This document shows positions 35,618 to 45,011 of a stretch of DNA of 64,000 bases, one piece after another (within the stretch, counting starts at the first letter, position 1; each line of letters begins with the position of its first letter). The stretch comes from Pseudescherichia sp031998825 (lineage in GTDB: Bacteria > Pseudomonadota > Gammaproteobacteria > Enterobacterales > Enterobacteriaceae): contig NZ_DAMACX010000025.1 in the NCBI RefSeq assembly GCF_031998825.1, positions 1 through 64,000 of the forward strand. The letters run 5' to 3'. The notes beneath the pieces are model-generated. The model did no database searches, was not told the DNA's origin, and saw nothing but the letters and a program-made list of their open reading frames with translations. The translations under genes and the position numbers were made by a program.

Positions 35618-37576
35618 ATGAGCCAAATACATAAACACTCTGTTCCCGCCAATATCGCGGAAAATTGCCTGATTAACCCGGAGCAGTATGAGGCGAAATA
35701 TCAGCAATCCGTAAGCGATCCCGACACCTTTTGGGGTGAAGAGGGCAAAATTCTTGATTGGATCCGGCCCTATGAGAAGGTGAAAAACACCTCCTTCGCG
35801 CCGGGCAACGTCTCCATTAAGTGGTATGAGGATGGCACGCTCAACCTGGCCGCCAACTGCCTCGACAGGCACCTGGCCGAGCGCGGCGACCAGACGGCGA
35901 TTATCTGGGAGGGCGACGACGCCCAGCAGAGCAAACATATCTCGTATCGTGAACTGCATGCCGACGTCTGCCGCTTCGCCAACGCCCTGCTGGCGCTCGG
36001 CATCAAAAAAGGCGACGTGGTAGCAATCTATATGCCGATGGTGCCAGAGGCGGCGGTGGCGATGCTTGCCTGCGCGCGCGTTGGCGCTATTCACTCTGTC
36101 ATCTTCGGCGGCTTCTCACCGGAAGCGGTGGCCGGACGTATTATCGACTCCAGCTCGCGGCTGGTGATCACCGCCGACGAGGGCGTTCGCGCCGGGCGCA
36201 GTATCCCGCTGAAAAAGAACGTCGACGACGCGCTGAAAAACCCTAACGTTACCACTATCGAACACGTGGTGGTGCTGAAGCGTACCGGGGGCAATATTGA
36301 GTGGCAGGAGGGACGCGATCTCTGGTGGAGCGACGTAATGGCGCAGGCCAGCAGCGAGCACCAGCCGGTGGAGATGAACGCGGAAGATCCGCTTTTCATC
36401 CTCTATACCTCCGGCTCAACCGGCAAGCCAAAAGGGGTGCTGCATACCACCGGCGGCTATCTGGTCTACGCGGCCACCACCTTTAAGTATGTCTTTGACT
36501 ACCATCCGGGCGAGATCTACTGGTGCACCGCCGACGTGGGCTGGGTCACCGGCCACAGCTATCTGCTCTACGGCCCGCTGGCCTGCGGGGCAACTACCCT
36601 GATGTTTGAGGGCGTGCCGAACTGGCCTACCCCGGCGCGCATGGCTCAGGTGGTTGATAAGCATCAGGTTAATATTCTCTATACCGCGCCGACGGCGATC
36701 CGTGCCCTGATGGCGGAGGGCGACAAGGCGATTGTCGGGACCGACCGCTCGTCGCTGCGTATTCTCGGCTCGGTAGGTGAACCGATCAACCCGGAAGCCT
36801 GGGAGTGGTACTGGAAGAAGATTGGTAGCGAGAAGTGTCCGGTGATCGACACCTGGTGGCAGACCGAAACCGGAGGCTTCATGATCGCTCCGCTGCCGGG
36901 TGCCACCGAGCTGAAAGCGGGCTCTGCGACGCGCCCCTTCTTTGGCGTCCAGCCTGCGCTGGTGGATAACGAAGGTACGCCGCTGGAGGGGGCCACCGAA
37001 GGCAACCTGGCGATAGTTGACTCCTGGCCTGGACAGGCGCGCACGCTGTTTGGCGATCACGAGCGCTTTGAGCAGACCTACTTCTCCACCTTTAAAAACA
37101 TGTACTTCAGCGGTGACGGCGCACGACGCGACGAGGATGGCTACTACTGGATCACCGGCCGCGTCGATGACGTGCTCAACGTCTCCGGCCATCGCCTTGG
37201 CACGGCGGAGATCGAATCCGCGCTGGTCTCGCACCCGAAAATCGCCGAGGCAGCGGTAGTGGGCATCCCTCACAACATCAAAGGCCAGGCGATCTACGCC
37301 TACGTCACGTTGAACCACGGCGAAGAGCCGTCGCCGGCGCTCTATACCGAAGTGCGCAACTGGGTACGCAAAGAGATTGGTCCGCTGGCCACGCCGGACG
37401 TGCTGCACTGGACCGACTCGCTGCCGAAAACGCGCTCCGGCAAAATCATGCGCCGTATTCTGCGTAAGATTGCCGCGGGCGATACCAGCAACCTCGGTGA
37501 TACGTCGACGCTGGCCGATCCGGGCGTGGTGGAAAAACTGCTCGAAGAGAAGCAGGGTATCACCATGCCATCGTAA
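35618..37576 (+). CDS. acs: Acetyl-CoA synthetase
   Basis: The 652-aa AMP-forming synthetase makes acetyl-CoA from acetate, ATP and CoA, the high-affinity acetate scavenging route. Motifs: the P-loop YTSGSTGKPKG (about 264-274), the A5 region WWQTETGG, the hinge GRVDDVLNVSGHRLGT and the C-terminal PKTRSGKIMRR with the lysine that is acetylated by Pat in Salmonella and E. coli. Length equals that of E. coli Acs. It leads the acs-yjcH-actP operon; a small hairpin at 37591-37612 follows the stop. Confidence 0.98.
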   Translation: MSQIHKHSVPANIAENCLINPEQYEAKYQQSVSDPDTFWGEEGKILDWIRPYEKVKNTSFAPGNVSIKWYEDGTLNLAANCLDRHLAERGDQTAIIWEGDDAQQSKHISYRELHADVCRFANALLALGIKKGDVVAIYMPMVPEAAVAMLACARVGAIHSVIFGGFSPEAVAGRIIDSSSRLVITADEGVRAGRSIPLKKNVDDALKNPNVTTIEHVVVLKRTGGNIEWQEGRDLWWSDVMAQASSEHQPVEMNAEDPLFILYTSGSTGKPKGVLHTTGGYLVYAATTFKYVFDYHPGEIYWCTADVGWVTGHSYLLYGPLACGATTLMFEGVPNWPTPARMAQVVDKHQVNILYTAPTAIRALMAEGDKAIVGTDRSSLRILGSVGEPINPEAWEWYWKKIGSEKCPVIDTWWQTETGGFMIAPLPGATELKAGSATRPFFGVQPALVDNEGTPLEGATEGNLAIVDSWPGQARTLFGDHERFEQTYFSTFKNMYFSGDGARRDEDGYYWITGRVDDVLNVSGHRLGTAEIESALVSHPKIAEAAVVGIPHNIKGQAIYAYVTLNHGEEPSPALYTEVRNWVRKEIGPLATPDVLHWTDSLPKTRSGKIMRRILRKIAAGDTSNLGDTSTLADPGVVEKLLEEKQGITMPS

Positions 37577-37590
37577 CGGTGTCATCCCCA

Positions 37591-37612
37591 CCCTCTCCCA
37601 TAAGGGAGAGGG
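37591..37612 (+). promoter_or_regulatory. Intra-operon hairpin acs-yjcH
   Basis: CCCTCTCCC-ATAA-GGGAGAGGG, a 9-bp perfect stem without a T run. It may stabilise the acs mRNA or lower downstream expression. Confidence 0.5.
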
Positions 37613-37657
37613 AATAATAAAACCCCTCCCCTACAAAATACGTCTGGAGACTCTGTG

Positions 37658-37972
37658 ATGAATAACGATATTTGTCAGCAGATTGAGAATAGTGCGCACT
37701 ACAGGGAGCTCGTCGACAAGCGGCAACGGTTTGCCTTTATCCTCTCACTTATCGTCCTGGTCATGTACATCAGCTTTATCATGCTGATCGCCTTTGCGCC
37801 AGGCTGGCTGGGCACCCCGCTGCATCCGGGAACCAGCGTGACGCGCGGCATCCCTATTGGCATCGGCGTTATCCTGATCTCGTTTATTCTGACCGGCGTC
37901 TACGTCTGGCGCGCAAATGGCGAGTTCGATCGCCTCAACAGTGACGTTGTCCGCGAGGTAAAAGCATTATGA
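37658..37972 (+). CDS. yjcH: DUF485 inner-membrane protein YjcH
   Basis: The 104-aa protein has two membrane helices (about 24-46 and 61-84) separated by the conserved GWLGTPLHPGTSVTRGIPIG. It ends with the DUF485 signature YVWRANGEFDRLN. It is always encoded with actP and is thought to assist acetate transport, but its role is unproven. The ATG at 37658 is chosen over the GTG one codon upstream by comparison with E. coli and the TCTGGAGA site. It overlaps actP by 4 bases. Confidence 0.95.
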   Translation: MNNDICQQIENSAHYRELVDKRQRFAFILSLIVLVMYISFIMLIAFAPGWLGTPLHPGTSVTRGIPIGIGVILISFILTGVYVWRANGEFDRLNSDVVREVKAL

Positions 37973-39618
37973 AAAGGATCCTGATAGCGCTGCCCGCCGC
38001 GCTCCCTTTTACCGCCGGTGCAGCGGATGCGCTTACCGGTGCGGTACAGCGCCAGCCGACCAACTGGCAGGCGATTATCATGTTTGTCATCTTCGTGGCG
38101 ATGACGCTCGGTATCACTTACTGGGCCTCAAAGCGCACCCGGACGCGAAGCGACTACTACACCGCAGGCGGTAACATCACCGGCCTGCAAAACGGCCTGG
38201 CAATCGCCGGGGACTATATGTCAGCGGCATCGTTTTTAGGTATCTCCGCGCTGGTGTTTACCTCCGGCTACGATGGCCTGATCTACTCCCTCGGCTTCCT
38301 CGTCGGCTGGCCGATTATTCTGTTCTTAATCGCCGAACGCCTGCGTAACCTTGGGCGTTACACCTTCGCCGACGTTGCCTCTTACCGGCTGAAGCAGGGG
38401 CCGATCCGCATCCTCTCTGCCTGCGGCTCGCTGGTAGTGGTCGCCCTCTACCTCATCGCCCAGATGGTCGGCGCGGGCAAGCTGATCCAGCTGCTGTTCG
38501 GCCTCAACTACCACATTGCGGTGGTGCTGGTGGGCGTGTTGATGGTGATGTACGTCCTGTTTGGCGGCATGCTGGCCACCACCTGGGTACAGATTATCAA
38601 GGCGGTGCTGTTGCTGTTTGGCGCGAGCTTTATGGCCTTTATGGTGATGAAACACGTCGGCTTCAGCTTCAATAACCTGTTCAGCGAGGCGATGGCGGTG
38701 CATCCGAAAGGGGAAGCCATCATGAGCCCCGGCGGGCTAGTGAAGGATCCTATCTCGGCCCTCTCTCTCGGCCTTGGTTTGATGTTTGGTACTGCCGGGC
38801 TGCCGCACATCCTGATGCGCTTCTTTACCGTTAGCGACGCCCGCGAGGCGCGTAAGAGCGTCTTCTACGCCACCGGTTTTATGGGTTACTTCTACATCCT
38901 AACCTTTATCATCGGCTTCGGGGCCATCATGCTGGTCGGTGCCAACCCGGTATTTAAAGACGCTGCGGGCGCGCTGATCGGCGGTAACAACATGGCGGCG
39001 GTGCATCTGGCTAACGCGGTGGGCGGTAGCCTCTTCCTTGGCTTTATCTCTGCCGTGGCCTTTGCCACCATTCTGGCCGTTGTGGCTGGCCTGACGCTGG
39101 CGGGCGCTTCGGCGGTATCGCACGATCTCTATGCCAACGTCTTCCGCAAAGGTGCCTCCGAACGCGACGAGCTGAGAGTGTCAAAAATTACCGTGCTGGT
39201 ACTTGGCGTAGTCGCGATCCTGCTCGGCATTCTGTTTGAGAACCAGAACATCGCCTTTATGGTGGGGCTGGCCTTCTCTATTGCCGCCAGCTGCAACTTC
39301 CCTATCATCCTGCTCTCCATGTACTGGTCGAAGCTCACTACCCGTGGCGCAATGATCGGCGGCTGGCTGGGGCTGCTGACCGCCGTGGTGCTGATGGTTC
39401 TCGGCCCGACGATTTGGGTGCAGATCCTTGGCCATGAGAAAGCCCTCTTCCCGTATGAATACCCGGCGCTCTTCTCCATCGCCGTGGCGTTTATCGGCAT
39501 CTGGGTCTTCTCCCTGACCGACAACACGGCGGAAGGCAAGCTGGAGCGTGAGAAATTCCGCGCCCAGTTTATCCGCTCGCAAACCGGGCTGGGTATTGAG
39601 CAGGGCCGCGCGCATTAA
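37969..39618 (+). CDS. actP: Acetate permease ActP
   Basis: The 549-aa member of the sodium:solute symporter family imports acetate and glycolate. It has a cleavable-looking N-terminal signal, then about 13 membrane helices. Family motifs include YTAGGNITGLQNGLAIAGDYMSAASFLG (helix 1-2 region), GLPHILMRFFTV and the late SIAASCNFPIILLSMYW. Translational coupling to yjcH (ATGA) places it in the acs operon, as in E. coli. The hairpin at 39626-39650 marks the probable transcript end. Confidence 0.97.
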   Translation: MKRILIALPAALPFTAGAADALTGAVQRQPTNWQAIIMFVIFVAMTLGITYWASKRTRTRSDYYTAGGNITGLQNGLAIAGDYMSAASFLGISALVFTSGYDGLIYSLGFLVGWPIILFLIAERLRNLGRYTFADVASYRLKQGPIRILSACGSLVVVALYLIAQMVGAGKLIQLLFGLNYHIAVVLVGVLMVMYVLFGGMLATTWVQIIKAVLLLFGASFMAFMVMKHVGFSFNNLFSEAMAVHPKGEAIMSPGGLVKDPISALSLGLGLMFGTAGLPHILMRFFTVSDAREARKSVFYATGFMGYFYILTFIIGFGAIMLVGANPVFKDAAGALIGGNNMAAVHLANAVGGSLFLGFISAVAFATILAVVAGLTLAGASAVSHDLYANVFRKGASERDELRVSKITVLVLGVVAILLGILFENQNIAFMVGLAFSIAASCNFPIILLSMYWSKLTTRGAMIGGWLGLLTAVVLMVLGPTIWVQILGHEKALFPYEYPALFSIAVAFIGIWVFSLTDNTAEGKLEREKFRAQFIRSQTGLGIEQGRAH

Positions 39619-39625
39619 TCCCTTT

Positions 39626-39650
39626 ATCCCCGGTCATTCTGGCCGGGGAT
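39626..39650 (+). terminator. Hairpin after actP
   Basis: ATCCCCGG / CCGGGGAT with a 9-base loop, 8 bp past the stop. No clear T run. Confidence 0.55.
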
Positions 39651-39724
39651 CACAGTTCTCTTCTCACAATCGCGATACAGTATCTCAATCTATTTGAAAC
39701 GTTGTTTTAATACGAGAGGATACG

Positions 39725-41014
39725 ATGAAGCGATATGCCCTTGTCGGAACCGGTGGTCGGGCCGGACTGTACATCTCTGCTATTGGCGGACAGTGGCGCG
39801 AAACGGCGCAGCTGGTTGCCTTCTGCGATACCAACCAGACGCGCATGGATTACGCCAACCAGCTGCTGCAAAGCAGCGACAGCGAGCCGGTATCAACGTG
39901 GAAAGCTGAGCAGTTTGAGGCGATGATCCGCGAAACGCGCCCGGACACGATTATCGTCACCACCATAGACCGTACCCACGACGACTATATCGTGCGGGCG
40001 CTGCGGGCTGGGTGTGACGTCATCACCGAAAAGCCAATGACCATTGATGAGCAACGTGCTCTGCGTATCCTCGACGCTATTGAAGAGACGGGCCGCAGCG
40101 TGCGCGTGGCCTTTAACTACCGCTATGCCCCGCACCACAGCAAGGTACGCGAGCTGCTGATGAACGGTACGATTGGCGAGGTCTACTCCGTCCATTTTGA
40201 GTGGCTGCTCAACACCGAGCACGGCGCGGACTACTTCCGCCGCTGGCACCGGGAGAAGCGCAACAGCGGCGGCCTGCTGGTGCATAAATCGACTCACCAC
40301 TTTGACCTGATGAACTTCTGGCTGGGGAGCTATCCCGAGCGCGTCTATGCCGAGGGCGGGCTGCGCTTCTACGGTAAAGAGAATGCCGAGCGGCGGGGCG
40401 TCACGCAGTTCTATCCCCGTGCTCACGGCTATGAGCAGGCGAAAGCGGATCCCTTTGCACTGCAGATGGCCGATAACGCCCAGCTGAAAGCGCTCTATCT
40501 TGATGCCGAGCATGAGGATAACTACTTCCGCGACCAGAGCGTGTTTAGCGACGGCATTACCATCGAAGACACCATGTCGGTGTTGGTGAAGTACCAAAAC
40601 CGGGTGCAGCTGACCTACTCCCTGAATGCCTATCTGCCCTGGGAGGGGTTGAACGTGGTGTTTAACGGCAGCGCGGGACGGCTGGAGATGAAGCTGGTGG
40701 AGAAATCCTACGTTAACGCTGGCGGCGCACGCGAGAACGAAGGGAGCCTGGAGGGATGCGATATTACCGTCTTCCCGATGTTTGCCGCGCCGTGGAAGGC
40801 GGAGTTCACCGTTGGCGAAGGTGGCCACGGCGGCGGGGATAACGCCATGCTGGCGGATCTGTTCGGCGAGCCGGGAGACGATCCGCTCAAGCGCGCCGCC
40901 GACCACCGGGCGGGAGCGATGTCGATCCTCACCGGCATCGCCGGGAATATCTCCATGCAGCAGCAGCGCCCGGTTAACTTCCGCGAGTTTGAGCTGGTTG
41001 CCCGGCTGAAGTAG
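39725..41014 (+). CDS. Gfo/Idh/MocA-family oxidoreductase
   Basis: The 429-aa NAD(P)-dependent dehydrogenase has the N-terminal Rossmann signature (YALVGTGGRAGLY), the EKPMTID motif near residue 100 and the domain-2 region GGLLVHKSTHHFDLMNFW with the likely catalytic His. It is longer than many relatives (330-390 residues), with an insert around 215-275. Sugars or inositol-like compounds are typical substrates of the family; nothing nearby identifies this one. It is monocistronic and inserted between actP and yjcE, where K-12 has no such gene. Confidence 0.9.
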   Translation: MKRYALVGTGGRAGLYISAIGGQWRETAQLVAFCDTNQTRMDYANQLLQSSDSEPVSTWKAEQFEAMIRETRPDTIIVTTIDRTHDDYIVRALRAGCDVITEKPMTIDEQRALRILDAIEETGRSVRVAFNYRYAPHHSKVRELLMNGTIGEVYSVHFEWLLNTEHGADYFRRWHREKRNSGGLLVHKSTHHFDLMNFWLGSYPERVYAEGGLRFYGKENAERRGVTQFYPRAHGYEQAKADPFALQMADNAQLKALYLDAEHEDNYFRDQSVFSDGITIEDTMSVLVKYQNRVQLTYSLNAYLPWEGLNVVFNGSAGRLEMKLVEKSYVNAGGARENEGSLEGCDITVFPMFAAPWKAEFTVGEGGHGGGDNAMLADLFGEPGDDPLKRAADHRAGAMSILTGIAGNISMQQQRPVNFREFELVARLK

Positions 41015-41029
41015 ACCCTACGCCGCTGG

Positions 41030-41719
41030 TCAGAACATGACTCTGGCGACCAGCGGCGCAATCAGCACCATCACCACCCCGGAGAGCATCATCACCAGGC
41101 TGGCAACGACGCCCTCCTGCTGGCCCAGCTCGTAGGATCGCGCCGTCCCTGCCCCGTGCGAGGCTGCGCCAAAGCCAGCCCCTTTCGCCATGCCTTCCCG
41201 GATGGCAAGGCGCAAAAACAGCATATCCCCCACCGCCATACCGAAGACGCCCGTTACTACTACAAACAGCGCCACCAGATCCGGCTGGCCTCCCAGCGGC
41301 CCGGCCGCCGCCAGCGCAAACGGCGTCGTGACCGAGCGCACCGCCAGGCTGCGCTGGATCTCATCGGGTAGGGTAAAAAGACGCGCCAGCCACACCGAGC
41401 TGGTCACTGCCACCACCGTCGCAGTGAAGGTCCCGGCGGTGAGCGACATCCAGTGACGCTTGATCATTGCCAGGTTGTCATAGACCGGCACGGCAAAGGC
41501 GATGGTTGCCGGACCGAGCAGCCACAGCAGCCAGTGCGTCTCGCCCATGTAGTTCTGGTAGGAGATATGGCCAAATACCAGCATCAGCACCAGCACAATC
41601 GGCGTGCAGACCAGCGGCATCAGAGGCAGAGTGCGAAAGCGGCGATAGAGTTTTTTATTGGCGAAGTAGATGAGTAGCGTGACGGCCAGGCAGAGCAGCC
41701 CCAGTTGAAAATCAGTCAT
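41030..41719 (-). CDS. cidB: LrgB/CidB-family membrane protein
   Basis: The 229-aa membrane protein shows the CidB/LrgB signature: LLGPATIAFAVPVYDN (about 68-83), RSVTTPFALAAAG (about 130) and GAASHGAGTARSYELG (about 185). Around seven helices are expected. CidA/CidB and LrgA/LrgB pairs act as holin/antiholin-like systems or in pyruvate and acetate overflow export in other bacteria. Its start overlaps the cidA end by 8 bases. Confidence 0.9.
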   Translation of the reverse strand: MTDFQLGLLCLAVTLLIYFANKKLYRRFRTLPLMPLVCTPIVLVLMLVFGHISYQNYMGETHWLLWLLGPATIAFAVPVYDNLAMIKRHWMSLTAGTFTATVVAVTSSVWLARLFTLPDEIQRSLAVRSVTTPFALAAAGPLGGQPDLVALFVVVTGVFGMAVGDMLFLRLAIREGMAKGAGFGAASHGAGTARSYELGQQEGVVASLVMMLSGVVMVLIAPLVARVMF

Positions 41720-42122
41720 GCTGCTGCCTACGGAGTTCGTAGCGATAGACCCTATCCACCACCCAGGCCGTTGCGCCTAAAACCAGCAAGGTGCTGAGGG
41801 CGATGACGGCGAAAATGCGCCAGCCGTCGATCAGCAGCAGCTGGGCGTAGTTCACCACCGCCACCACCGCAGGCACAAAAAAGAGCAGCATCTCGGCCAG
41901 CAGCCAGCTTGCTCCGGCCCGCACCCATTTCAGGGGAACGATCCGGCAGATAACCAGCGTCAGCAGAATAATCATTCCCACCAGGTTTGCAGGCAGCGGC
42001 AGGCTGAGCCACTGTACAAGATGCTGGGCCATGACAAAGAGTCCGGCATAGAGCAGCACCTGCAGCGGGATCTGGAGCCGACGCATTAGCGCAGGCGTAA
42101 CACGGCGTAACGCCACGTCCAT
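41712..42122 (-). CDS. cidA: CidA/LrgA-family holin-like protein
   Basis: From the ATG at 42122 the protein has 136 residues and four hydrophobic helices. The LrgA features are LPLPANLVGMIILLTLV (about 39-55) and the following LLFFVPAVVAVVNY. Earlier in-frame starts (to 42233) would add an extension unlike the family and run into the divergent regulator gene, so they are not used. It is coupled to cidB and divergent from a LysR-type gene, the classical cid arrangement. Confidence 0.85.
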   Translation of the reverse strand: MDVALRRVTPALMRRLQIPLQVLLYAGLFVMAQHLVQWLSLPLPANLVGMIILLTLVICRIVPLKWVRAGASWLLAEMLLFFVPAVVAVVNYAQLLLIDGWRIFAVIALSTLLVLGATAWVVDRVYRYELRRQQHD

Positions 42123-42225
42123 CAGGGTATGTCCATGAAATGTGATCGGAGACACAGTATAGAGAGCCACTACAGCGGGTTGAAATGAATTAAACTCATC
42201 GCAGACATAGTTAAAAGGAATAGTC

Positions 42226-43113
42226 ATGGACATCAGAACGCTGCGCTATTTTGTGGAGGTCGTGCGCCAGCAGAGTTTCACCCGCGCAGCGGAGCGGTTG
42301 TTCGTCACCCAGCCCACCATTAGCAAGATGCTGAAAAACCTGGAGGATGAGCTGAACAGCACCCTGCTGATCCGCGACGGGCGTAGGCTGCTGCTCACCG
42401 ATACTGGCCGGGTCGTATTTGAACGCGGCCAGGCGATCCTTGCCGAGTTCCGGCAGTTGGAGGCCGAGCTGGATGATATTCACCACCTCAACAAAGGGGT
42501 GCTGCGGCTGGGCATACCGCCGATGGTTGGCATGCTAATGGCCGGGCCCATCAGCCTGTTTCGCCAGCGCTATCCCGGCGTAGAGCTGAAAATTGCCGAA
42601 TTTGGCGGCCTGACCGTCCAGCAGGCGGTAATGAACGGCGAGCTGGATCTGGCATTGACGGCGCTGCCGGTAGAGGAGGAGAGCGGCCTGACCACCCTGC
42701 CGCTGTTTAGCCACCCGTTGTGCGTGCTGGTCCCCCGCACCGGCGACTGGCTGAAGTGCGAGGCGGTATCGCCCGAGATGCTGGCCGAGCATCCGCTGCT
42801 GATCTACAACGAGGATTTTGCCCTCAGCCAGCAGCTGATGCGGCTTTTCAATCAGCACGATGTGAAGCCGCGCATCGCCGTGCGCAGCGGCCAGTGGGAT
42901 TTTCTTGCCGCGATGGTGCAGGCCGGGGTCGGGATTGCGATTTTACCGGAGCCAATCTGCCAGCGGCTGGACAAGCAGACGCTGCGCTGGATCCCCTTGC
43001 AAAGTGATTTGCAGTGGCAACTGGGGATGATCTGGCGGGAGGGGGTCTATCTGTCGCACAGCGCCCAGGCATGGCTGACGTGCTGTGAGGGGTTCTGGTT
43101 ACCGCAGCCATAA
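42226..43113 (+). CDS. cidR: LysR-family regulator, CidR-like
   Basis: The 295-aa regulator has the LysR winged helix at the N-terminus (LRYFVEVVRQQSFTRAAERL, TQPTISKMLKNLE) and a periplasmic-binding-type effector domain from about residue 90. It is divergent from cidAB across a 103-bp gap, as is CidR in other bacteria, where acetate or pyruvate-related signals activate the operon. The genomic neighbourhood with acs/actP is suggestive of an acetate link. AAGGA precedes the start. The effector is inferred. Confidence 0.88.
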   Translation: MDIRTLRYFVEVVRQQSFTRAAERLFVTQPTISKMLKNLEDELNSTLLIRDGRRLLLTDTGRVVFERGQAILAEFRQLEAELDDIHHLNKGVLRLGIPPMVGMLMAGPISLFRQRYPGVELKIAEFGGLTVQQAVMNGELDLALTALPVEEESGLTTLPLFSHPLCVLVPRTGDWLKCEAVSPEMLAEHPLLIYNEDFALSQQLMRLFNQHDVKPRIAVRSGQWDFLAAMVQAGVGIAILPEPICQRLDKQTLRWIPLQSDLQWQLGMIWREGVYLSHSAQAWLTCCEGFWLPQP

Positions 43114-43117
43114 AAAA

Positions 43118-43194
43118 TGCCGGGTGGCGGCTTCGCCTGACCCGGCCTACGGATTATGGACCTGTAGGCCCGGTAAGCGCAGCGCTACCGGGCA
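43118..43194. repeat. REP pair (BIME) between cidR and yjcE
   Basis: Two inverted REP cores: TGCCGGGTGGCGGCTTCGCC...CCCGGCCTAC at 43119-43150 and GTAGGCCCGGTAAGCGCAGC...ACCGGGC at 43164-43193, in opposite orientation between convergent genes. Confidence 0.88.
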
Positions 43195-43200
43195 ATACAA

Positions 43201-44847
43201 TCACTTATTTTCTATCAGCAGCGCTTCCAGCAGGTCGAGGTCGTGCAGCATCTTCTGCATCGTCTCATTGCTGATCTGCCGCGTGGCGCGCAGGTGATAC
43301 AACTCGGCACGCTCGGAGCGCAGCGCCGCCAGACGGAAGCGGCGTTCGAGGTTCTCTTCCTGCATCGACCCTTCGGCGTTGTTACGCCCATCGGCCCGGC
43401 GGCGCAGGTTACCGATCACCCGCGAGCTCACCTCGGTCAGCAGCTGGTTATCGATATTCTCTTCGCTGTTGGCCGCCAGTCGCTCCTGCATCTTCTGGAT
43501 CGCCACAATCGCCACGTCGGCGGTTACAGAACGCGCCAGCCGCTCCTCCTTCGCCTGCTGAATATGGTCCCCGACCTCCATGTGCTGAAGCAGGATCGGC
43601 AGCATTACCACGCCGACAAACAGCGAGAAGAGGATCACACCGGCAGCGAGGAATACCAGCTCGTAGCGGGCCGGGAAGACGTTACCGTCCGGCAGCAGCA
43701 GCGGGATAGAGAGCACGCCCGCCAGGGTAATCGCTCCGCGCACCCCGGCGAAAGAGGCGATCAGCAGCTCGCGGGTGCTCCAGGAGCCAAACTCCATCGG
43801 CTTCTTGGTTAAGAAGCGCTGGCTGAACTTTTTCATTGTCCACAGCCAGCCGAAACGCACCAGCATCAGCGCGGCATAGATCAGCACGATGTCGGTAAAC
43901 AGCATCCAGGTTTCGACGTTCGGGTCGGCCTCGGCGGCCACCAGCGAGGACTCAAGGATCCCTGGCAGCTGCAGGCCCAGCAGCAGGAACACCATACCGT
44001 TAAAGACAAACTCCAGCATCGACCAGGTGCTGTTGGCCCGCAAACGCATCGCCAGCGGCGCGCGGCGCATTACCCCGGAGCGGGTGATGGTCATCCCGGC
44101 AGCCACGGCGGCCAGAATGCCCGAGAAGCCAATGTGTTCTGCAATCAGATAAGAGGCAAACGGCAGCAGGAACAGCAGTACAATCTGCGTCGCTGGCTCA
44201 TCGCCGCCCCAGCGGCTGAGGAAGCGCAGCGAGCGCCCGTACAGCCAGCTAACAATAAAGCCAGCCAGGATGCCGCCCACGGCTACCTTGAGGAATTCTA
44301 CCGAGGCGCCGCCGACGGTAAACACCATCGTGCCCATCGCCACCGCGACGGCAAACTTCAGCGATACCAGGCCGGAGGCGTCGTTCATCAACGCCTCGCC
44401 CTGCAGAATGCCCATGATTTTTTTCGGGATGCGCCCTTCCCCAACGATGCCGGAGAGCGCCACGGCGTCGGTAGGTGACAGCACGGCCGCCAGCGCTAAC
44501 GCCGGCACCAGCGGAATGCCCGGCACGATCCAGTAGATGAGAAAGCCGATGCCGACGACGGTAACCAGCACCAGCGCCAGCGCGAGACCGAGGATCTCCC
44601 GTCCGTGTTCAAGGAACTCCCGCGTCGGTGTTTTCCAGCCGTCGGCGAACAGCAGCGGCGGGATAAACAGCACCAGAAACAGCTCTGGATCGAACTCAAC
44701 GTGCAGGCCAAAAGTTGGCAGCGCCAGCATCGCGCCGATGGCAATCTGCATCAGCGGTAGCGGGATCTGGAACGGTAGAACTCGCGTGATGACGCCGGAG
44801 AGAGAGACCACAAGGGTCATGATGAGAATGGTAAAGAATATTTCCAT
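43201..44847 (-). CDS. yjcE: Na+/H+ (CPA1) antiporter YjcE
   Basis: The 548-aa protein matches E. coli YjcE throughout. It is a monovalent cation/proton antiporter of the CPA1 family: MEIFFTILIMTLVVSLSGVI at the start, FIPPLLFADGW, and LSPTDAVALSGIVGEGRIP with the ion-site residues. Also typical are GEALMNDASGLVS, SFAGVRGAITLAGVLS and a C-terminal cytoplasmic helical region from about 420. It is monocistronic, between ghxP and cidR; the physiological ion is not established. Confidence 0.95.
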   Translation of the reverse strand: MEIFFTILIMTLVVSLSGVITRVLPFQIPLPLMQIAIGAMLALPTFGLHVEFDPELFLVLFIPPLLFADGWKTPTREFLEHGREILGLALALVLVTVVGIGFLIYWIVPGIPLVPALALAAVLSPTDAVALSGIVGEGRIPKKIMGILQGEALMNDASGLVSLKFAVAVAMGTMVFTVGGASVEFLKVAVGGILAGFIVSWLYGRSLRFLSRWGGDEPATQIVLLFLLPFASYLIAEHIGFSGILAAVAAGMTITRSGVMRRAPLAMRLRANSTWSMLEFVFNGMVFLLLGLQLPGILESSLVAAEADPNVETWMLFTDIVLIYAALMLVRFGWLWTMKKFSQRFLTKKPMEFGSWSTRELLIASFAGVRGAITLAGVLSIPLLLPDGNVFPARYELVFLAAGVILFSLFVGVVMLPILLQHMEVGDHIQQAKEERLARSVTADVAIVAIQKMQERLAANSEENIDNQLLTEVSSRVIGNLRRRADGRNNAEGSMQEENLERRFRLAALRSERAELYHLRATRQISNETMQKMLHDLDLLEALLIENK

Positions 44848-44967
44848 GCGTTCCCTGTTTGCGATGTTTTTTATAATCGAGATGTGACGAGCGATGACGA
44901 GGCATCATGCCTCTCATAATAGAACATGCAGGTTAACGCAAAGGAAACAAGATGTGCCTTAAAAAAT

Positions 44968-44997
44968 AAAAATGGGCGGCCAGAGCCACCCATTTTT
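44968..44997. terminator. Terminator after ghxP
   Basis: AAAAATGGG-C-GGC / GCC-A-CCCATTTTT: a 12-bp stem with one mismatch, 15 bp after the ghxP stop on the minus strand and flanked by A/T runs. Confidence 0.8.
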
Positions 44998-45011
44998 AGC
45001 AGCGGAGAGGC

